From positions 519,055 to 583,054 of the forward strand of contig NZ_SJPV01000002.1 of assembly GCF_007860135.1 (NCBI RefSeq): a stretch of DNA of 64,000 nt, given 5' to 3'. A program made the position numbers and the translations under genes. This document shows positions 54,023 through 63,525 of this stretch, piece after piece. This DNA is from Novipirellula artificiosorum (GTDB lineage Bacteria > Planctomycetota > Planctomycetia > Pirellulales > Pirellulaceae). Below the pieces are notes generated by a model. That model did not search any database. It was not told the origin of the DNA and saw only the letters and a program-made list of their open reading frames with translations. Each line of letters starts with the position of its first letter. Position 1 is the stretch's first letter.

Positions 54023-55027
54023 CTATTCGAGTTCTTCAAGGCTTTCACGTTCCTCTTGGTTGGCGGTCCAGTAGAACACCGTTCCAACGATCGCCATCGT
54101 GACCTTAACGATTTCAAAGATCAAGGCGATCAAGCTGCCCGAGGCGGCCGTTTTCGTTGCAGGGATCGTTCGGTAGAGCCATTCGATCACTACTTCGTAG
54201 ACGCCCAGCCCGGCCGGTGTGATCGGCACGGCCGCAGCGAGCATTCCGATCGGGACAATCACGAAGTGTTCCAACAGCGTTGGCGGATGGACGTACAGAC
54301 TGCGAGCGATCAAGTACATGCTGATCACCAAAAGTGAGTGAACCCCGAGGCTCATCGCAACGGCGACAAAGAAGGCGATCGGATGCCGATGAAACATTCG
54401 CAGCGGAGCACCGACTTTCGCAACCCACGGGCCGATCCAACGGAGACGGCTGGCCAACTGCACCAGTTGGTCGACCGTTTTGCCACCGAAGACCAATACC
54501 GCCAACACCACGGTTCCGATGCTGACGAGGATTCCTGTGGCGAGCTTGATCTGATCGAGCCGATCGCGGTTCTCGTCGCTCGAACCGGAGGGATCGGCAA
54601 CGAGCAACGCCAGCGCAACGAGCAGCAATAGCCCGTACAGTCCCACCCCTCGATCGACAAACACCGACGCGACCGCTTCGATACGCTTGCCGGGCCGGCG
54701 CTTGGCTAAGAAAATCGCTTTGAAGAGATCGCCGCCCACGCTGCCAGCGGAAACAAAGTTGAACAGAAAGCAAATGGAGCTGATCCGAAACGCTTCGACC
54801 ATCGACAACGAGATGCCTTGGCAGCGGACCAGTATGCACCAGCGAGCAAACGAGAGGCTTACGGCGGCAAGTGCGACCAACAACGCGGCGGCCAACAGAC
54901 CATAGTTCTTGGGCTGTGCAGAAAGTAGCGCCCAATTGATATGGAAAAACGCCAGCCAGAGGATAATGGCAGCAGGGATCGCAAACTTGATTGCGGTCCA
55001 TCCGATGGTTTTCCAAGTGGGGTGCAT
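54023..55027 (-). CDS. Flippase-like integral membrane protein (LPG_synthase_TM/UPF0104 family)
   Basis: 334 residues with about eight helices, beginning IKFAIPAAIILWLAFF and including RWCILVRCQGISLSMVEAFRI and FVSAGSVGGDLFKAIFLAKR. That conserved block is found in MprF-type flippases and AglD relatives. The last helices are VIPIGMLAAAVPITPAGLGVYE and SLIALIFEIVKV. Members transport or use lipid-linked compounds. It lacks the cytoplasmic acyl-transferase part of full MprF. It is convergent with the S46 peptidase gene. Confidence 0.85.
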   Translation of the reverse strand: MHPTWKTIGWTAIKFAIPAAIILWLAFFHINWALLSAQPKNYGLLAAALLVALAAVSLSFARWCILVRCQGISLSMVEAFRISSICFLFNFVSAGSVGGDLFKAIFLAKRRPGKRIEAVASVFVDRGVGLYGLLLLVALALLVADPSGSSDENRDRLDQIKLATGILVSIGTVVLAVLVFGGKTVDQLVQLASRLRWIGPWVAKVGAPLRMFHRHPIAFFVAVAMSLGVHSLLVISMYLIARSLYVHPPTLLEHFVIVPIGMLAAAVPITPAGLGVYEVVIEWLYRTIPATKTAASGSLIALIFEIVKVTMAIVGTVFYWTANQEERESLEELE

Positions 55028-55133
55028 GGGCGGAAAGGATAGTGGTCAGCCCCCGTCTGTCCAAGCGGCATCCATTTGCAGTCCTGAGTGGTATGATGCA
55101 AGGGTCCTCTTCCCGAACAGGTAATTATGGATC

Positions 55134-55628
55134 ATGAACGACAAGCGAAGCGAAGCAGAAAAACAAAAAAACGCTGAAATCGAGCGGGAAATCCTCGCAC
55201 AGCGCGGCTACTCGCTGGCGGACGCGATCGGTCGCATGGGGGGGGAGCGTATGCTCAAGGGCACCTCCCCGGTGACCCGAAAACGTCAGGCGGAGCTAGA
55301 AATTGAGCGATATCTCGAACAGCATCTGGTCGATACCGAAGGTGCACTGGAAATTGTACTGCTGCGCCGATTCCGAACGAGCGAGACGGTATTGAAACAA
55401 GGTTACGAGAAACCGGTGGAGGCGTTCGCCGCACTGATATCGGGGCTGGTCGAGAATACCGAACGACTGCACGGGTTGGTCGACGACGTCGATGCCGAGT
55501 GGGGACGGATGTATTTGGAGCGTCCTCACTTTGAAAGGCCCGGTCAGCCGGCAGACGCCGAGGACCCCTACACCTTCGATTCGGTCCGCGTGAAACTGCG
55601 TCGTTTGCTTGAGACCATGGGATCGTAG
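55134..55628 (+). CDS. Conserved-looking protein of unknown function
   Basis: 164 residues, soluble, highly charged, with an N-terminal Lys/Glu helix and the segment YSLADAIGRMGGERMLKGTSP followed by helical repeats. There is no signal peptide and no recognised domain. It precedes the barrel gene at 55716 by 87 bases on the same strand. Codon use looks like its neighbours. Confidence 0.6.
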   Translation: MNDKRSEAEKQKNAEIEREILAQRGYSLADAIGRMGGERMLKGTSPVTRKRQAELEIERYLEQHLVDTEGALEIVLLRRFRTSETVLKQGYEKPVEAFAALISGLVENTERLHGLVDDVDAEWGRMYLERPHFERPGQPADAEDPYTFDSVRVKLRRLLETMGS

Positions 55629-55715
55629 CCGTAACCGCTCTTTACGGTTCCCGGGTTGCCTTGCTACTAGGGTATCACTGAGGGGTCTGAAAGCCACGGA
55701 AGAATAGGGCAACGG

Positions 55716-56675
55716 ATGGAACGACTGTACGATCGAAACAGAACGCTCTTGCTGCTGGCAACGATCTTGATGATCGTGCTGCAGAGGTTTGCTGCTGCCC
55801 AAGATTACGATCCGATGATTGTCAGCGACGCGGTGGAACAAGAAGTCTATCAAAACACCGAACTGCGATTTGGCGAAGAACCGGTCGAGAGATTCCGCAA
55901 GAGCTTCTATCAAGGGACCGAGCTTGTTGGAGGATACCTCGCGGACCTTGGCGACAAGGCGGGTGGGTTGGACGTCTCGTTTGAAGAAGCTCGAGTCAGC
56001 CTCGGTGTTCCGCTTGGCAGCATGGACAACCTGCTGGCGATTCGGCCCTATTTCCGTGCCGATCATTTGAACGGCCCTACGACCATCGACGTTCCCGAAA
56101 CGCTTTACGACACCGGTGTCTCACTGTTTAATCGAAGGGTATGGTCCGATCGTTTTTCGACGACCGTGATGATCACCCCCTCGGTACGAAGTGATTTCAC
56201 GACCAGTAAGAAAGCCTTTCGCTTGTTTGGATTGGGGTTGGTCAATTGGCAAAAGCGTCCTGATTTGAGCTTGTCGTTGGGGGTCGTCTACCTCGGACGA
56301 TCCGACTTGCCTCTGTTACCCGCCTTTGGTGCGACGTGGACGCCGAATCCTTGGTGGAAGTTTGACGCGATGCTACCGCGGCCGCGGATTGCGCGACGGC
56401 TTTGGAAACAGGGTGGTCAGGCGGAGGCCTGGGCTTACATCGGGGGAACGCTTGGCGGCAACACCTGGGCGGTGACACGTGACAGCGGTGCCGACGATGA
56501 GTTGACGCTCAGCGATCTGCGATTACTCGCGGGCTACGAACAAATCCGGGCTGGCAATCGTGGATTGTTCGTCGAGGGGGGGTATAGCTTCAATCGATCG
56601 ATCGAGTACGAGCAAACCGAGGACGACATCGATCTGGACGACGCACTGTTTGTGCAGGCCGGTTGGCAGTTCTAG
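55716..56675 (+). CDS. Outer membrane beta-barrel-like protein (DUF6268-like)
   Basis: 319 residues with a signal peptide (LLLLATILMIVLQRFAAA). Alternating beta strands typical of small planctomycete outer membrane proteins follow (LAIRPYFRADHL, FSTTVMITPSVRSDF, LSLGVVYLGRSDLPLLPAFGATW, AWAYIGGTLGGNTWAV). It ends with a C-terminal aromatic strand DDALFVQAGWQF, the outer-membrane insertion signal. AGGG lies before the ATG. The function is unknown. Confidence 0.75.
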   Translation: MERLYDRNRTLLLLATILMIVLQRFAAAQDYDPMIVSDAVEQEVYQNTELRFGEEPVERFRKSFYQGTELVGGYLADLGDKAGGLDVSFEEARVSLGVPLGSMDNLLAIRPYFRADHLNGPTTIDVPETLYDTGVSLFNRRVWSDRFSTTVMITPSVRSDFTTSKKAFRLFGLGLVNWQKRPDLSLSLGVVYLGRSDLPLLPAFGATWTPNPWWKFDAMLPRPRIARRLWKQGGQAEAWAYIGGTLGGNTWAVTRDSGADDELTLSDLRLLAGYEQIRAGNRGLFVEGGYSFNRSIEYEQTEDDIDLDDALFVQAGWQF

Positions 56676-56855
56676 CCCGGATGATTCACGCAAACACACA
56701 TAAGTTCAACGTACAACCTATCATATAACGAATTGCGTCGACTGCTCGAAAGACAGGCTTTTTTTCGACGATCCCTCGCTCACGCTCTGTGAGTGATACC
56801 CAAGTCAAACGACGCCGAGGAACGTCAACCAAATGACTGACGGATTGTTCAAGAA

Positions 56856-57065
56856 TTATCTCCCGATGAAGCCAAAAGCGACCAAGACTCCAAAGCCAAT
56901 GACGACAACGCCAACTACTTGATAGAAACGATGTGCGCTTTCGCCCCATAGTAGTTTCGAACGCGCAGCCATTAACCAATAGACCATGAACTCGCTCTTT
57001 CGAAGACCACAAACCAACATGAAGAAACCCGCTGCTGCGGTCAAACCTCCCCAAAGCACATGCAT
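56856..57065 (-). CDS. Small two-helix membrane protein
   Basis: 69 residues with two hydrophobic segments (LTAAAGFFMLVCGL; VVGVVVIGFGVLVAFGFI) and a short basic middle. GGGAG stands seven bases before the ATG at 57065, supporting a real gene. It is not recognised. The upstream DNA is a 19-base inverted repeat (57073-57157), so its leader may form a hairpin. The region 56676-56855 after its stop has no gene. Confidence 0.6.
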   Translation of the reverse strand: MHVLWGGLTAAAGFFMLVCGLRKSEFMVYWLMAARSKLLWGESAHRFYQVVGVVVIGFGVLVAFGFIGR

Positions 57066-57072
57066 CTTCTCT

Positions 57073-57157
57073 CCCTAATTGGACTGCGCCATTTTGTCGG
57101 CGATATTCAGTTATTTTCCGAATCAATCTCGGACTGAGTGGCGCTGTCCAGTTAGGG
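57073..57157. repeat. 85-bp palindromic element (19-bp arms)
   Basis: Arm 57073-57091 (CCCTAATTGGACTGCGCCA) and arm 57139-57157 (TGGCGCTGTCCAGTTAGGG) are complementary at 17 of 19 positions, enclosing 47 non-coding bases. It lies seven bases upstream of a small gene's ATG and has the look of a miniature dispersed palindrome. The 57158-57317 stretch beyond it has no gene. Confidence 0.75.
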
Positions 57158-57317
57158 TCCCATTGCCCCGAAAGCGGTTGCGTCTTGGAGCGATGTCCCA
57201 GCTGGCACGAGTGAGGCGACGGACGCGTGCATTGCATCCGGATTCTTGTAGTTGTGGGTGGTCCGAGTTGCGCTCCTGACGCAGCCAGCGGTCACCGCCG
57301 CAACAAGCACCAAAAGG

Positions 57318-57596
57318 TCACAGTGAATTCAACGAATCCGTTTGTTCAAGGAGTGCTCCATCACTTGCTCGAATGAACGGCCAGGATCGCGCTGACCGCG
57401 GCGTTGCCGGCCCATTGCTCAAGAGACATTCGAGGGCTCGTCGGTTTACCAACCAGATCGCCGTGACACCGAACGCGAGTATTGAGGCAGCGAACCGGAC
57501 AATGCGCAGCCTTAGAGCAGCATGTGTTTCCACATTCTTTACACTCGATTCAGGCCATGGATTTAAGCAAAAATTTGTTTGAGGGGCGGATTGCAT
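57318..57596 (-). CDS. Doubtful small ORF with one hydrophobic segment
   Basis: 92 residues with one hydrophobic stretch (IVRFAASILAFGVTAIWLV) and no recognised family. It follows the attC-like fragment downstream of the PEP-CTERM gene. No ribosome binding site is evident. It could be a small cassette gene or a chance open frame; I hold it at low confidence. Confidence 0.3.
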   Translation of the reverse strand: MQSAPQTNFCLNPWPESSVKNVETHAALRLRIVRFAASILAFGVTAIWLVNRRALECLLSNGPATPRSARSWPFIRASDGALLEQTDSLNSL

Positions 57597-57603
57597 TTCA
57601 GTC

Positions 57604-57616
57604 GGCGAACGGTAGC
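57604..57616 (-). repeat. Fragment of an attC-like site
   Basis: GGCGAACGGTAGC is identical to bases 4980-4992 of the attC-like site at 4981-5072, including the core. No complementary arm is visible within 150 bases, so this is at most a half site. It lies seven bases after the stop codon of the PEP-CTERM gene. Confidence 0.4.
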
Positions 57617-57622
57617 CGACAC

Positions 57623-58480
57623 TCAGGACGGACGAAGGACTTTCTGCCCTCCAAAACCGCGCAAGCCGTCCTTCGGTGCAGTACGCCCAATCTGGGCGCG
57701 ATCTTGTGGGGTGTGGTTCCTTTGGGAAGCCAGTCCCCTGTACGAAAACGGAACTTGAACGAAGGACAGTATTCCAACAGCGGAAATAGTGAGTATCGCA
57801 AACGCTGACGGTTCAGGCACCGCCGTTACCGACAAATTCACACCGACAAAGTCGCCGTCTGCGGAAGTCCTTGCAATTTGAAGCTCGACTACGTCGCCCG
57901 CAGATACGGAGAGGTTTGATAAAGCAATAGAACCACCAGAACCGTCTTGAAATGAGAACGGGTTTGCGCGGGAAAAGGCGTCGCCAGATTCAAGGTGCCC
58001 ATAGCTCAGTATGTTTCCGTTCAGAAGTAAAGTCCAATCGTTTCCTCGGCCTATATCGCGTCCCATCCAGGCATTTCCATCAAGATTGACGATAGTATTA
58101 AATGTACTTGTCCATGCGATGTTTGCGGTAGATGAACTGGGCCCACTTCCTGGGTCTGACGAATGGACGACGATGTCGCCGGTCTGCCAGTCGAAGATGT
58201 CGGTAGTGGACCGAAAAATGGCAGGAATGAAATCGGCTTCGCCGCTGCTTGGTGCCCATGCAGGTTGTGTCGACACTGCGCCAAGCGGCGTCCAATTGTT
58301 TACGAGAGGTAATGCGTTAGTCCCTTCGCGATAGGCCCAAACTCCATGTGCGGCGAGGTTTGGATTGGACGTGTCGCTCCAATCACTGCTCAAGTCAGCA
58401 ATGATTCCACCAAAACTCTTCGAAGGAATTGAGAATATACCAGTCAAAATCACAGCAATCACAATCGATGATAGTTTCAT
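57623..58480 (-). CDS. PEP-CTERM sorted secreted protein
   Basis: 285 residues with a signal peptide (IVIAVILTGIFSIPSKSFGG) and a beta-rich body. It has a PEP-CTERM signal near residue 220 (VPEPSAFAILTISAVGILSF), recognised by exosortase for surface sorting. The usual basic end is absent; instead about 40 extra residues follow (from VQVPFSYRGLASQ to the stop), so the C-terminus may be frameshifted or extended by sequence at a cassette boundary. GAAGGTG lies six bases before the ATG. Function beyond surface display is unknown. Confidence 0.8.
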   Translation of the reverse strand: MKLSSIVIAVILTGIFSIPSKSFGGIIADLSSDWSDTSNPNLAAHGVWAYREGTNALPLVNNWTPLGAVSTQPAWAPSSGEADFIPAIFRSTTDIFDWQTGDIVVHSSDPGSGPSSSTANIAWTSTFNTIVNLDGNAWMGRDIGRGNDWTLLLNGNILSYGHLESGDAFSRANPFSFQDGSGGSIALSNLSVSAGDVVELQIARTSADGDFVGVNLSVTAVPEPSAFAILTISAVGILSFVQVPFSYRGLASQRNHTPQDRAQIGRTAPKDGLRGFGGQKVLRPS

Positions 58481-59170
58481 GATGCACCTTCAAAGGGTTT
58501 GGAAACGGAACGGAACTGATCAGCGGAGACGCACAAACGACTTGCAAGCAGACGAGAGAATGGACCACTCGTTCCCCCGTGCATTTCATGGCTCCTCAAT
58601 CCTCAATTGTACGCGATGCAAGTGATCGTGACACAAGAAAATCTTGCCAGAGGCATCGTATAGTCTTTCGTCGTCATCGCGAACTTGATGCGAGACACTC
58701 GGAATATTCCTTCGCAGAACGGGGCCGCCCCTACCGTCCCTTCGACCCATTGCAGGGTGCGGGCCGAAGCGACGGCGAGGCGGAAGGGGCTCAATCGAAC
58801 CATTTTTCAAGAAAGGAAATGCATTGGGCTGGCAAAGTGATTCTTGGTATTGGCGACTAAACCCTCCAGTAACCAAGTGCCAACTCGATGCAACTAAAGA
58901 CTATCTTCAATCGCGTATGGAAGGTAGCTCTCGCACCTGAAAGCTTGCATGCTGTATGCCGTCGCCCACGTTGAAGGATTTCCCATGTGACTGGTTCGAA
59001 GTCCCCCAAGTCCTTGGCAAGTCAGGGTGGGCGTTTGGCGAATCGATCTGGACCTCATCCAGATCAAGTGACGAGTTTGATCTCTTCACTTGAAGAGTTC
59101 ATTGGTGTTGCAGCGAAAGGATCGGTAGAATGCCGACTTTCACTTACTCAATTCACCGGAGACTTGTTCC
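58481..59170. other. Intergenic region holding a degenerate attC-like site
   Basis: No supported gene lies in 690 bp. Bases about 58514-58592 align with the attC-like site at 4981-5072. They share the 16-mer ACTTGCAAGCAGACGA, a GAAC core-side motif, GACCAC and a closing CATGG, but the stem complementarity is lost. The start codon of the PEP-CTERM gene is 34 bases from it, the same spacing as in the FAD oxidoreductase cassette. Predicted frames over 58579-58876 and 58987-59256 do not read as protein. Confidence 0.45.
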
Positions 59171-59950
59171 ATGAAGACCATGATCAACCAGGCAATGCTG
59201 TCGCTGCTGCTTACAACCATTCTGGTAGTCGTTGCGGCGGCTGCCGAGTCCAGTGAACCATTGCCGCAAGCCCCCGAAGGTGAAATGTTCAAGTTGGTGT
59301 GGCAAGACGAATTCGATGGTGAAAAACTGGACGAAACAAAGTGGGAAGTGCCACAAAACAAGCGTCGTGATGGATGGTGGTCACGCAAGGCAGTTTCAGT
59401 GAATGACGGTCACTTGTCGATCAGCACGCTCAAGGATGGCGACCGGTATCTCGATGCTTGCGTTCGCACAAGAGGAAGGTTTGAACACGCCCATGGCTAT
59501 TATGTGGCTAGGATCAAGCTTCAGGAAAAACCCGGTCACTGGTCGGCATTCTGGCTGTACAACTCCGGTGTTAACAAGATCGGGGATCAAGGACGAGATG
59601 GAACGGAAATCGACATCATGGAAAAACCATGGCTCGATGATCGGGTCACACAAAACCTCCACTGGGACGGCTACGGCGAGCACCATCAAAGCAAAGGCAC
59701 TACGGTGACAATCCCAGGGGTCATGGAAGGCTGGCACACGTTCGCGCTGTTGTGGACGCCCGAGGAATACGTGTTTTATGTTGACGGGAAGGAAACATGG
59801 AGAACGGATGCTGGTGGCGTTTGTCAAGTTCCGCTTTACATCAAGCTCAGTGACGAAATCGGCGATTGGGCGGGGGACATTAAAGAAGTGGAACTGCCAG
59901 ATCGTTTTTTGGTGGACTACGTTCGTGTTTATGACTTGGTGAAAAAATGA
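59171..59950 (+). CDS. Glycoside hydrolase family 16 (laminarinase/agarase/carrageenase type)
   Basis: Retaining endo-glycanase for marine polysaccharides. A signal peptide (LLLTTILVVVAAAAESS) is followed by the GH16 beta-sandwich (LVWQDEFDGEKLDETKWE). The catalytic motif is EIDIME in TEIDIMEKPW, with nucleophile and acid/base glutamates. HWSAFWLYN, YVFYVDGKETW and VDYVRVY complete the fold. GGAGA lies eight bases before the ATG. At 259 residues it is a single catalytic domain. It is coupled to a broken lipoprotein frame and lies near two sulfatases on the broader scale, consistent with use of sulfated glycans. Confidence 0.94.
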   Translation: MKTMINQAMLSLLLTTILVVVAAAAESSEPLPQAPEGEMFKLVWQDEFDGEKLDETKWEVPQNKRRDGWWSRKAVSVNDGHLSISTLKDGDRYLDACVRTRGRFEHAHGYYVARIKLQEKPGHWSAFWLYNSGVNKIGDQGRDGTEIDIMEKPWLDDRVTQNLHWDGYGEHHQSKGTTVTIPGVMEGWHTFALLWTPEEYVFYVDGKETWRTDAGGVCQVPLYIKLSDEIGDWAGDIKEVELPDRFLVDYVRVYDLVKK

Positions 59951-60203
59951 GTAGGAAGATCAGGCGATCAAAATGGATCGTCAGCCGTATCACTTGTGCG
60001 GTGCAAATCCCGAAGATTCTGACCATCTGCTTTGCCATCGTGTTGGCCTCCTGCCATGTATCATCGGAGGAAACCACGTCCACCGTGGAAATCAACGTTT
60101 CAATTGATGAAGGGAATGGCGTATCAGCGAGCACATCATTGGCCTGCGGGAAGCTGCAGAGCAGGTGGGTTTTCCCAACTTGATGTTTGCAAACAATGAG
60201 TAG
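59947..60203 (+). pseudogene. Frameshifted lipoprotein-gene remnant
   Basis: It starts in a 4 bp overlap with the GH16 stop. The first 78 codons encode a lipoprotein-like start (ILTICFAIVLASC) and stop at 60183. The coding character continues in another frame to a TAG at 60201-60203 (REWRISEHIIGLREAAEQV then GFPNLMFANNE). This suggests a longer exported protein that suffered deletion and frameshift. I do not recognise the family. Confidence 0.5.
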
Positions 60204-60237
60204 GTGCTAAGTCAGAAGCTTGAAGGCTTTGACAAGT

Positions 60238-62640
60238 TCACGACCTTCCGTCTCGAAGGACGGATGCCAAAGTCTTAAACAAACGCTCCGCGCGAATCGG
60301 CTTGGACACGTAATCGTCCATGCCTGCCTCCAAGCAACGTTCGCGGTCTCCTTTCATCGCATGAGCTGTCATTGCGATAATGGGGACGTGCTTGCCTGTC
60401 CGTTTCTCGTTGGCGCGGATGGCGGCTGTCGCCTCCAACCCATCCATTTCCGGCATTTCCACATCCATAAAGACAACATCAAACTCATGTGATGCCGATT
60501 TTTCAACGGCTTCCTTCCCGTTGTTGGCAACCACTACGGTGTGCCCGTTTTTCTCCATCAGGATAACCGCCAGCTTCTGGTTCACCAAACCATCCTCAGC
60601 CAGCAGAACCTTTAGCGGCGGCAAGGCAGACGCTTGCTCACCCAAAGTTGGCTCCGCCTGGTCATCGGCCGGGACTGAAACTCCTAGGGACATCCCAATT
60701 GCGTTGAAGAGTTCCGACTGTTTCACCGGCTTTATCAGGTGCTCGGCAACGTGGAGCGAGTCACATCGTTTCCTGTTAGCCGGACTCGTTCCCGAGGTGA
60801 GGAGGATGATCGTGGTGGCTTCTAATTTTGGATCTTGCCGAATCCACTCCGTCATCGTCACGCCATCAACCTCAGGCATGTTGACGTCGGAAACCACGAG
60901 CGGCACCTTCGTCCCCGTCTCGTACGCGTGCCGCAGGACATTGATTGCTTCGTCGGCACTTCGGGCGGTGACCGGCTGCATTCCCCAGTTCCGTGTCATC
61001 TCTTCCAGAATCAGCCGGTTCGTTGAGTTGTCGTCCACAATCAGAACGCGAGTTCCCCGCAGAACTTCGGGCCGGATTCGTGACAGATCGGTGGGCGTGT
61101 CACTTGCTAACTTGAAACGGACAGTGAAGTGAAATACGCTTCCTTCGCCAGCATCGCTTTCTACCCAGATTCGCCCCTCCATCAGACTGACCAAGCGAGA
61201 CGAAATCGAGAGTCCAAGGCCGGTTCCTCCATGCTTGCGCGTGGTGGATACGTCGGCCTGCGTGAAAGCTTTGAATATGGAAGCTAACTTGTCTTCGGGG
61301 ATACCGATGCCCGTGTCGCGAACCGAGAAGCGAAGCACGGCTTCGTTGTCTGTATGGGACTCGCATTCCGCTTCCAGTACGACTTCACCATGATCCGTGA
61401 ACTTGATTGCATTGCCGACCAGATTGACGATAATCTGGCCGAGCCGAGCGGGGTCTCCCAACAGAATGTCAGGTGTATCGGGATGAATCCGACAAGCAAG
61501 CTCCAGCCCCTTATCGTTTGCTCGTAGGCCCAGTGATTTCATCACATCACCGACGCGTTCCCGCAGGCTGAACACCCTCTCCTCCAGATCAAGTTTACCC
61601 GCCTCGATTTTTGAGAAGTCGAGAATGTCATTGATCACCGTCAGCAACGAATCGCCTGATTCCTGGACCATCTTCAAATACTCACGCTGCGACGGAGCGA
61701 GGTCGGAGTCCAAGACCAGATCGGTCATACCAATAATGGCGTTCATGGGAGTACGAATCTCGTGACTCATATTGGCCAGGAAGTCACTTTTGGCCCGGTT
61801 GGCGACCTCTGCCGCTTCTTTCGCCTGCTCCAAGTCAACGTTTGCACTCGCCAGTTGCTCCGTCCGCTCTTCCAGTGACGCCGTTCGTTGTTTGACCAAT
61901 GCTTCCAGTTCGTCTCCTTGAATCGTCAATTGCACGTTTTGCAGCGCCAATCGCGAGAGCTGTCTGGCAAAGAGAAAGAGACTATTCGCGACACGCTTGA
62001 ACTGGTCCAAGGGCATCCGTGTGACTTCGCTGAGCGCACATCCGAACTCCTTTTCATCAGCACCGATTTGCCTTGCATAGGCCATCATGCTTTCGGTGTC
62101 GGCCGTCTCGGTAAGCACTTGGCCAATCATCCAGTTGGCAATGTGTTGATCGCCCACACAAATGCTGGCTCCAGCATCCCAGAGCCCACCGCTTAAGCAA
62201 GGCTGGAAGATGGGGCCATTCGGATCGGGCCTTCCCAACACAGCGTCCGAGTGCATGCAGTTCTCTAGCCCTTTTTCCGTGCATCGGATGACCTTTTCAC
62301 AAAGGCGGCAGAAGTTGCTGGGACGCGTTATCGGACGACCGTCCACATCGGTGATGATCGAGGCAACGCCGGTGGATTCGGCAAATGCGTCTTGGATCTT
62401 CTGAATCTCTTCGACATCGAATAGATCGGAGAATGTCAGGTCGGGAAATCGCGTAGGCTGCGACACGACTGCGGTCTCCCTTGGTGTCAAATCGGGTTCA
62501 CTAGGCTTCGACGTCGTATGGTGCGTCCAGTCAGGCGCGGTGAAGACCGTTTCCCATTCGCACAGGTCCTTTCTTGGACCACCCCACCTCGGCTTCTGAA
62601 CACCAGCTTCACTTAAAGTCCCGGCGGGGCCGCATAACAA
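60238..62640 (-). CDS. PocR-domain hybrid histidine kinase with two receiver domains
   Basis: An 800-residue cytoplasmic sensor. The PocR sensory domain (about residues 70-230) has [19 protein letters not shown] and a cysteine-rich block [19 protein letters not shown]. Other PocR proteins bind small ligands such as 1,2-propanediol. A coiled coil precedes the histidine phosphotransfer helix ([15 protein letters not shown]) and a complete HATPase domain ([31 protein letters not shown]). Two receiver domains follow ([12 protein letters not shown] / [10 protein letters not shown], and [11 protein letters not shown] / [11 protein letters not shown]). No DNA-binding output is fused, so it should signal through an unlinked partner. 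Confidence 0.93.
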   Translation of the reverse strand: MLCGPAGTLSEAGVQKPRWGGPRKDLCEWETVFTAPDWTHHTTSKPSEPDLTPRETAVVSQPTRFPDLTFSDLFDVEEIQKIQDAFAESTGVASIITDVDGRPITRPSNFCRLCEKVIRCTEKGLENCMHSDAVLGRPDPNGPIFQPCLSGGLWDAGASICVGDQHIANWMIGQVLTETADTESMMAYARQIGADEKEFGCALSEVTRMPLDQFKRVANSLFLFARQLSRLALQNVQLTIQGDELEALVKQRTASLEERTEQLASANVDLEQAKEAAEVANRAKSDFLANMSHEIRTPMNAIIGMTDLVLDSDLAPSQREYLKMVQESGDSLLTVINDILDFSKIEAGKLDLEERVFSLRERVGDVMKSLGLRANDKGLELACRIHPDTPDILLGDPARLGQIIVNLVGNAIKFTDHGEVVLEAECESHTDNEAVLRFSVRDTGIGIPEDKLASIFKAFTQADVSTTRKHGGTGLGLSISSRLVSLMEGRIWVESDAGEGSVFHFTVRFKLASDTPTDLSRIRPEVLRGTRVLIVDDNSTNRLILEEMTRNWGMQPVTARSADEAINVLRHAYETGTKVPLVVSDVNMPEVDGVTMTEWIRQDPKLEATTIILLTSGTSPANRKRCDSLHVAEHLIKPVKQSELFNAIGMSLGVSVPADDQAEPTLGEQASALPPLKVLLAEDGLVNQKLAVILMEKNGHTVVVANNGKEAVEKSASHEFDVVFMDVEMPEMDGLEATAAIRANEKRTGKHVPIIAMTAHAMKGDRERCLEAGMDDYVSKPIRAERLFKTLASVLRDGRS

Positions 62641-62756
62641 CCCCTTCGTTAACTATATCCCCATCCCCGCGAGGCTGCAATCAGCCTCCGACAAACTCCC
62701 GATGCCCGATTGATCAAAAGAAAACAGCGCAGTGAATCAGGGCCGGCGCGATGGGA

Positions 62757-63374
62757 TCAGTCGATTCGAACGGCCCAGACGCGGAACGTTAGATCGTTTG
62801 CTTTCGTGCCTTCCAAAACGCGACCGTTTCCAGAAAGCCTGACGCGGTCGGCGGGGATCTTACTCCAATTGAACAGGTACTCGTTCTTACTGCCGTCAAC
62901 CAACTTCCACGTACAGTTTCCGTTTGTCTTTCCATCGGAAAGATTGCGCACGTCGACGCCGTTATTCCAACGCCAAGTTCCCACAATGCCATGGGTCGAC
63001 AAGTCTGACGTGACGCCAAACGACAGGGGTGGCAAGATTCGCTTTGAACTCAGTTGCGTGATGCGCTCGCGCACAGCAACCGCTTCGTCTAACTTACCTT
63101 GTTCGGTGAGTAGCTTTTGTTGCTTTGTCAGCTTCTTGGTGATCGCTTTGCGAAGGGACTCGCGATCAGCCTGATAGGCCTCGTTCAGGCTGGCGATCGA
63201 TTCACGATACGATCGATCCAGCGTTCGAATGCTGATTTCGTGTCGGTCAAGTTCGGTAGCCACGATCGACTCGGATGATTCCTTCTTTTCCACTTCCGCA
63301 GAATTGCCGCTCGTGAATGGCGACGCGACGATGGCAATGAAGATGACGTTCAGGGGAAAAAGTTGGTGTCTCAT
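62757..63374 (-). CDS. Secreted coiled-coil protein of unknown function
   Basis: 205 residues from the ATG at 63374. A signal peptide (PLNVIFIAIVASPFTSGNSA) is followed by an Arg/Glu-rich coiled coil (about residues 30-100) and a C-terminal beta part. That part (GTWRWNNGVDVRNLSDG and LEGTKANDLTFRVWAVRI) resembles domains seen repeatedly in planctomycete secreted proteins. An upstream start at 63437 would add a basic leader. It is not assigned to a known family. Confidence 0.65.
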   Translation of the reverse strand: MRHQLFPLNVIFIAIVASPFTSGNSAEVEKKESSESIVATELDRHEISIRTLDRSYRESIASLNEAYQADRESLRKAITKKLTKQQKLLTEQGKLDEAVAVRERITQLSSKRILPPLSFGVTSDLSTHGIVGTWRWNNGVDVRNLSDGKTNGNCTWKLVDGSKNEYLFNWSKIPADRVRLSGNGRVLEGTKANDLTFRVWAVRID

Positions 63375-63525
63375 GGCAGCTCTTGTAAAAAACCTGTGGT
63401 GAAGTAAAGGCACTCGTTTGCTGAGGAACCTGATCATTGTGACCCTGAGTTCCTATTGAATCCAGTCGATATGGTTTAATCCCTCGAATTTATGCGTCAT
63501 CCGCTCGTTCTGTCCTCGCTTAGCG

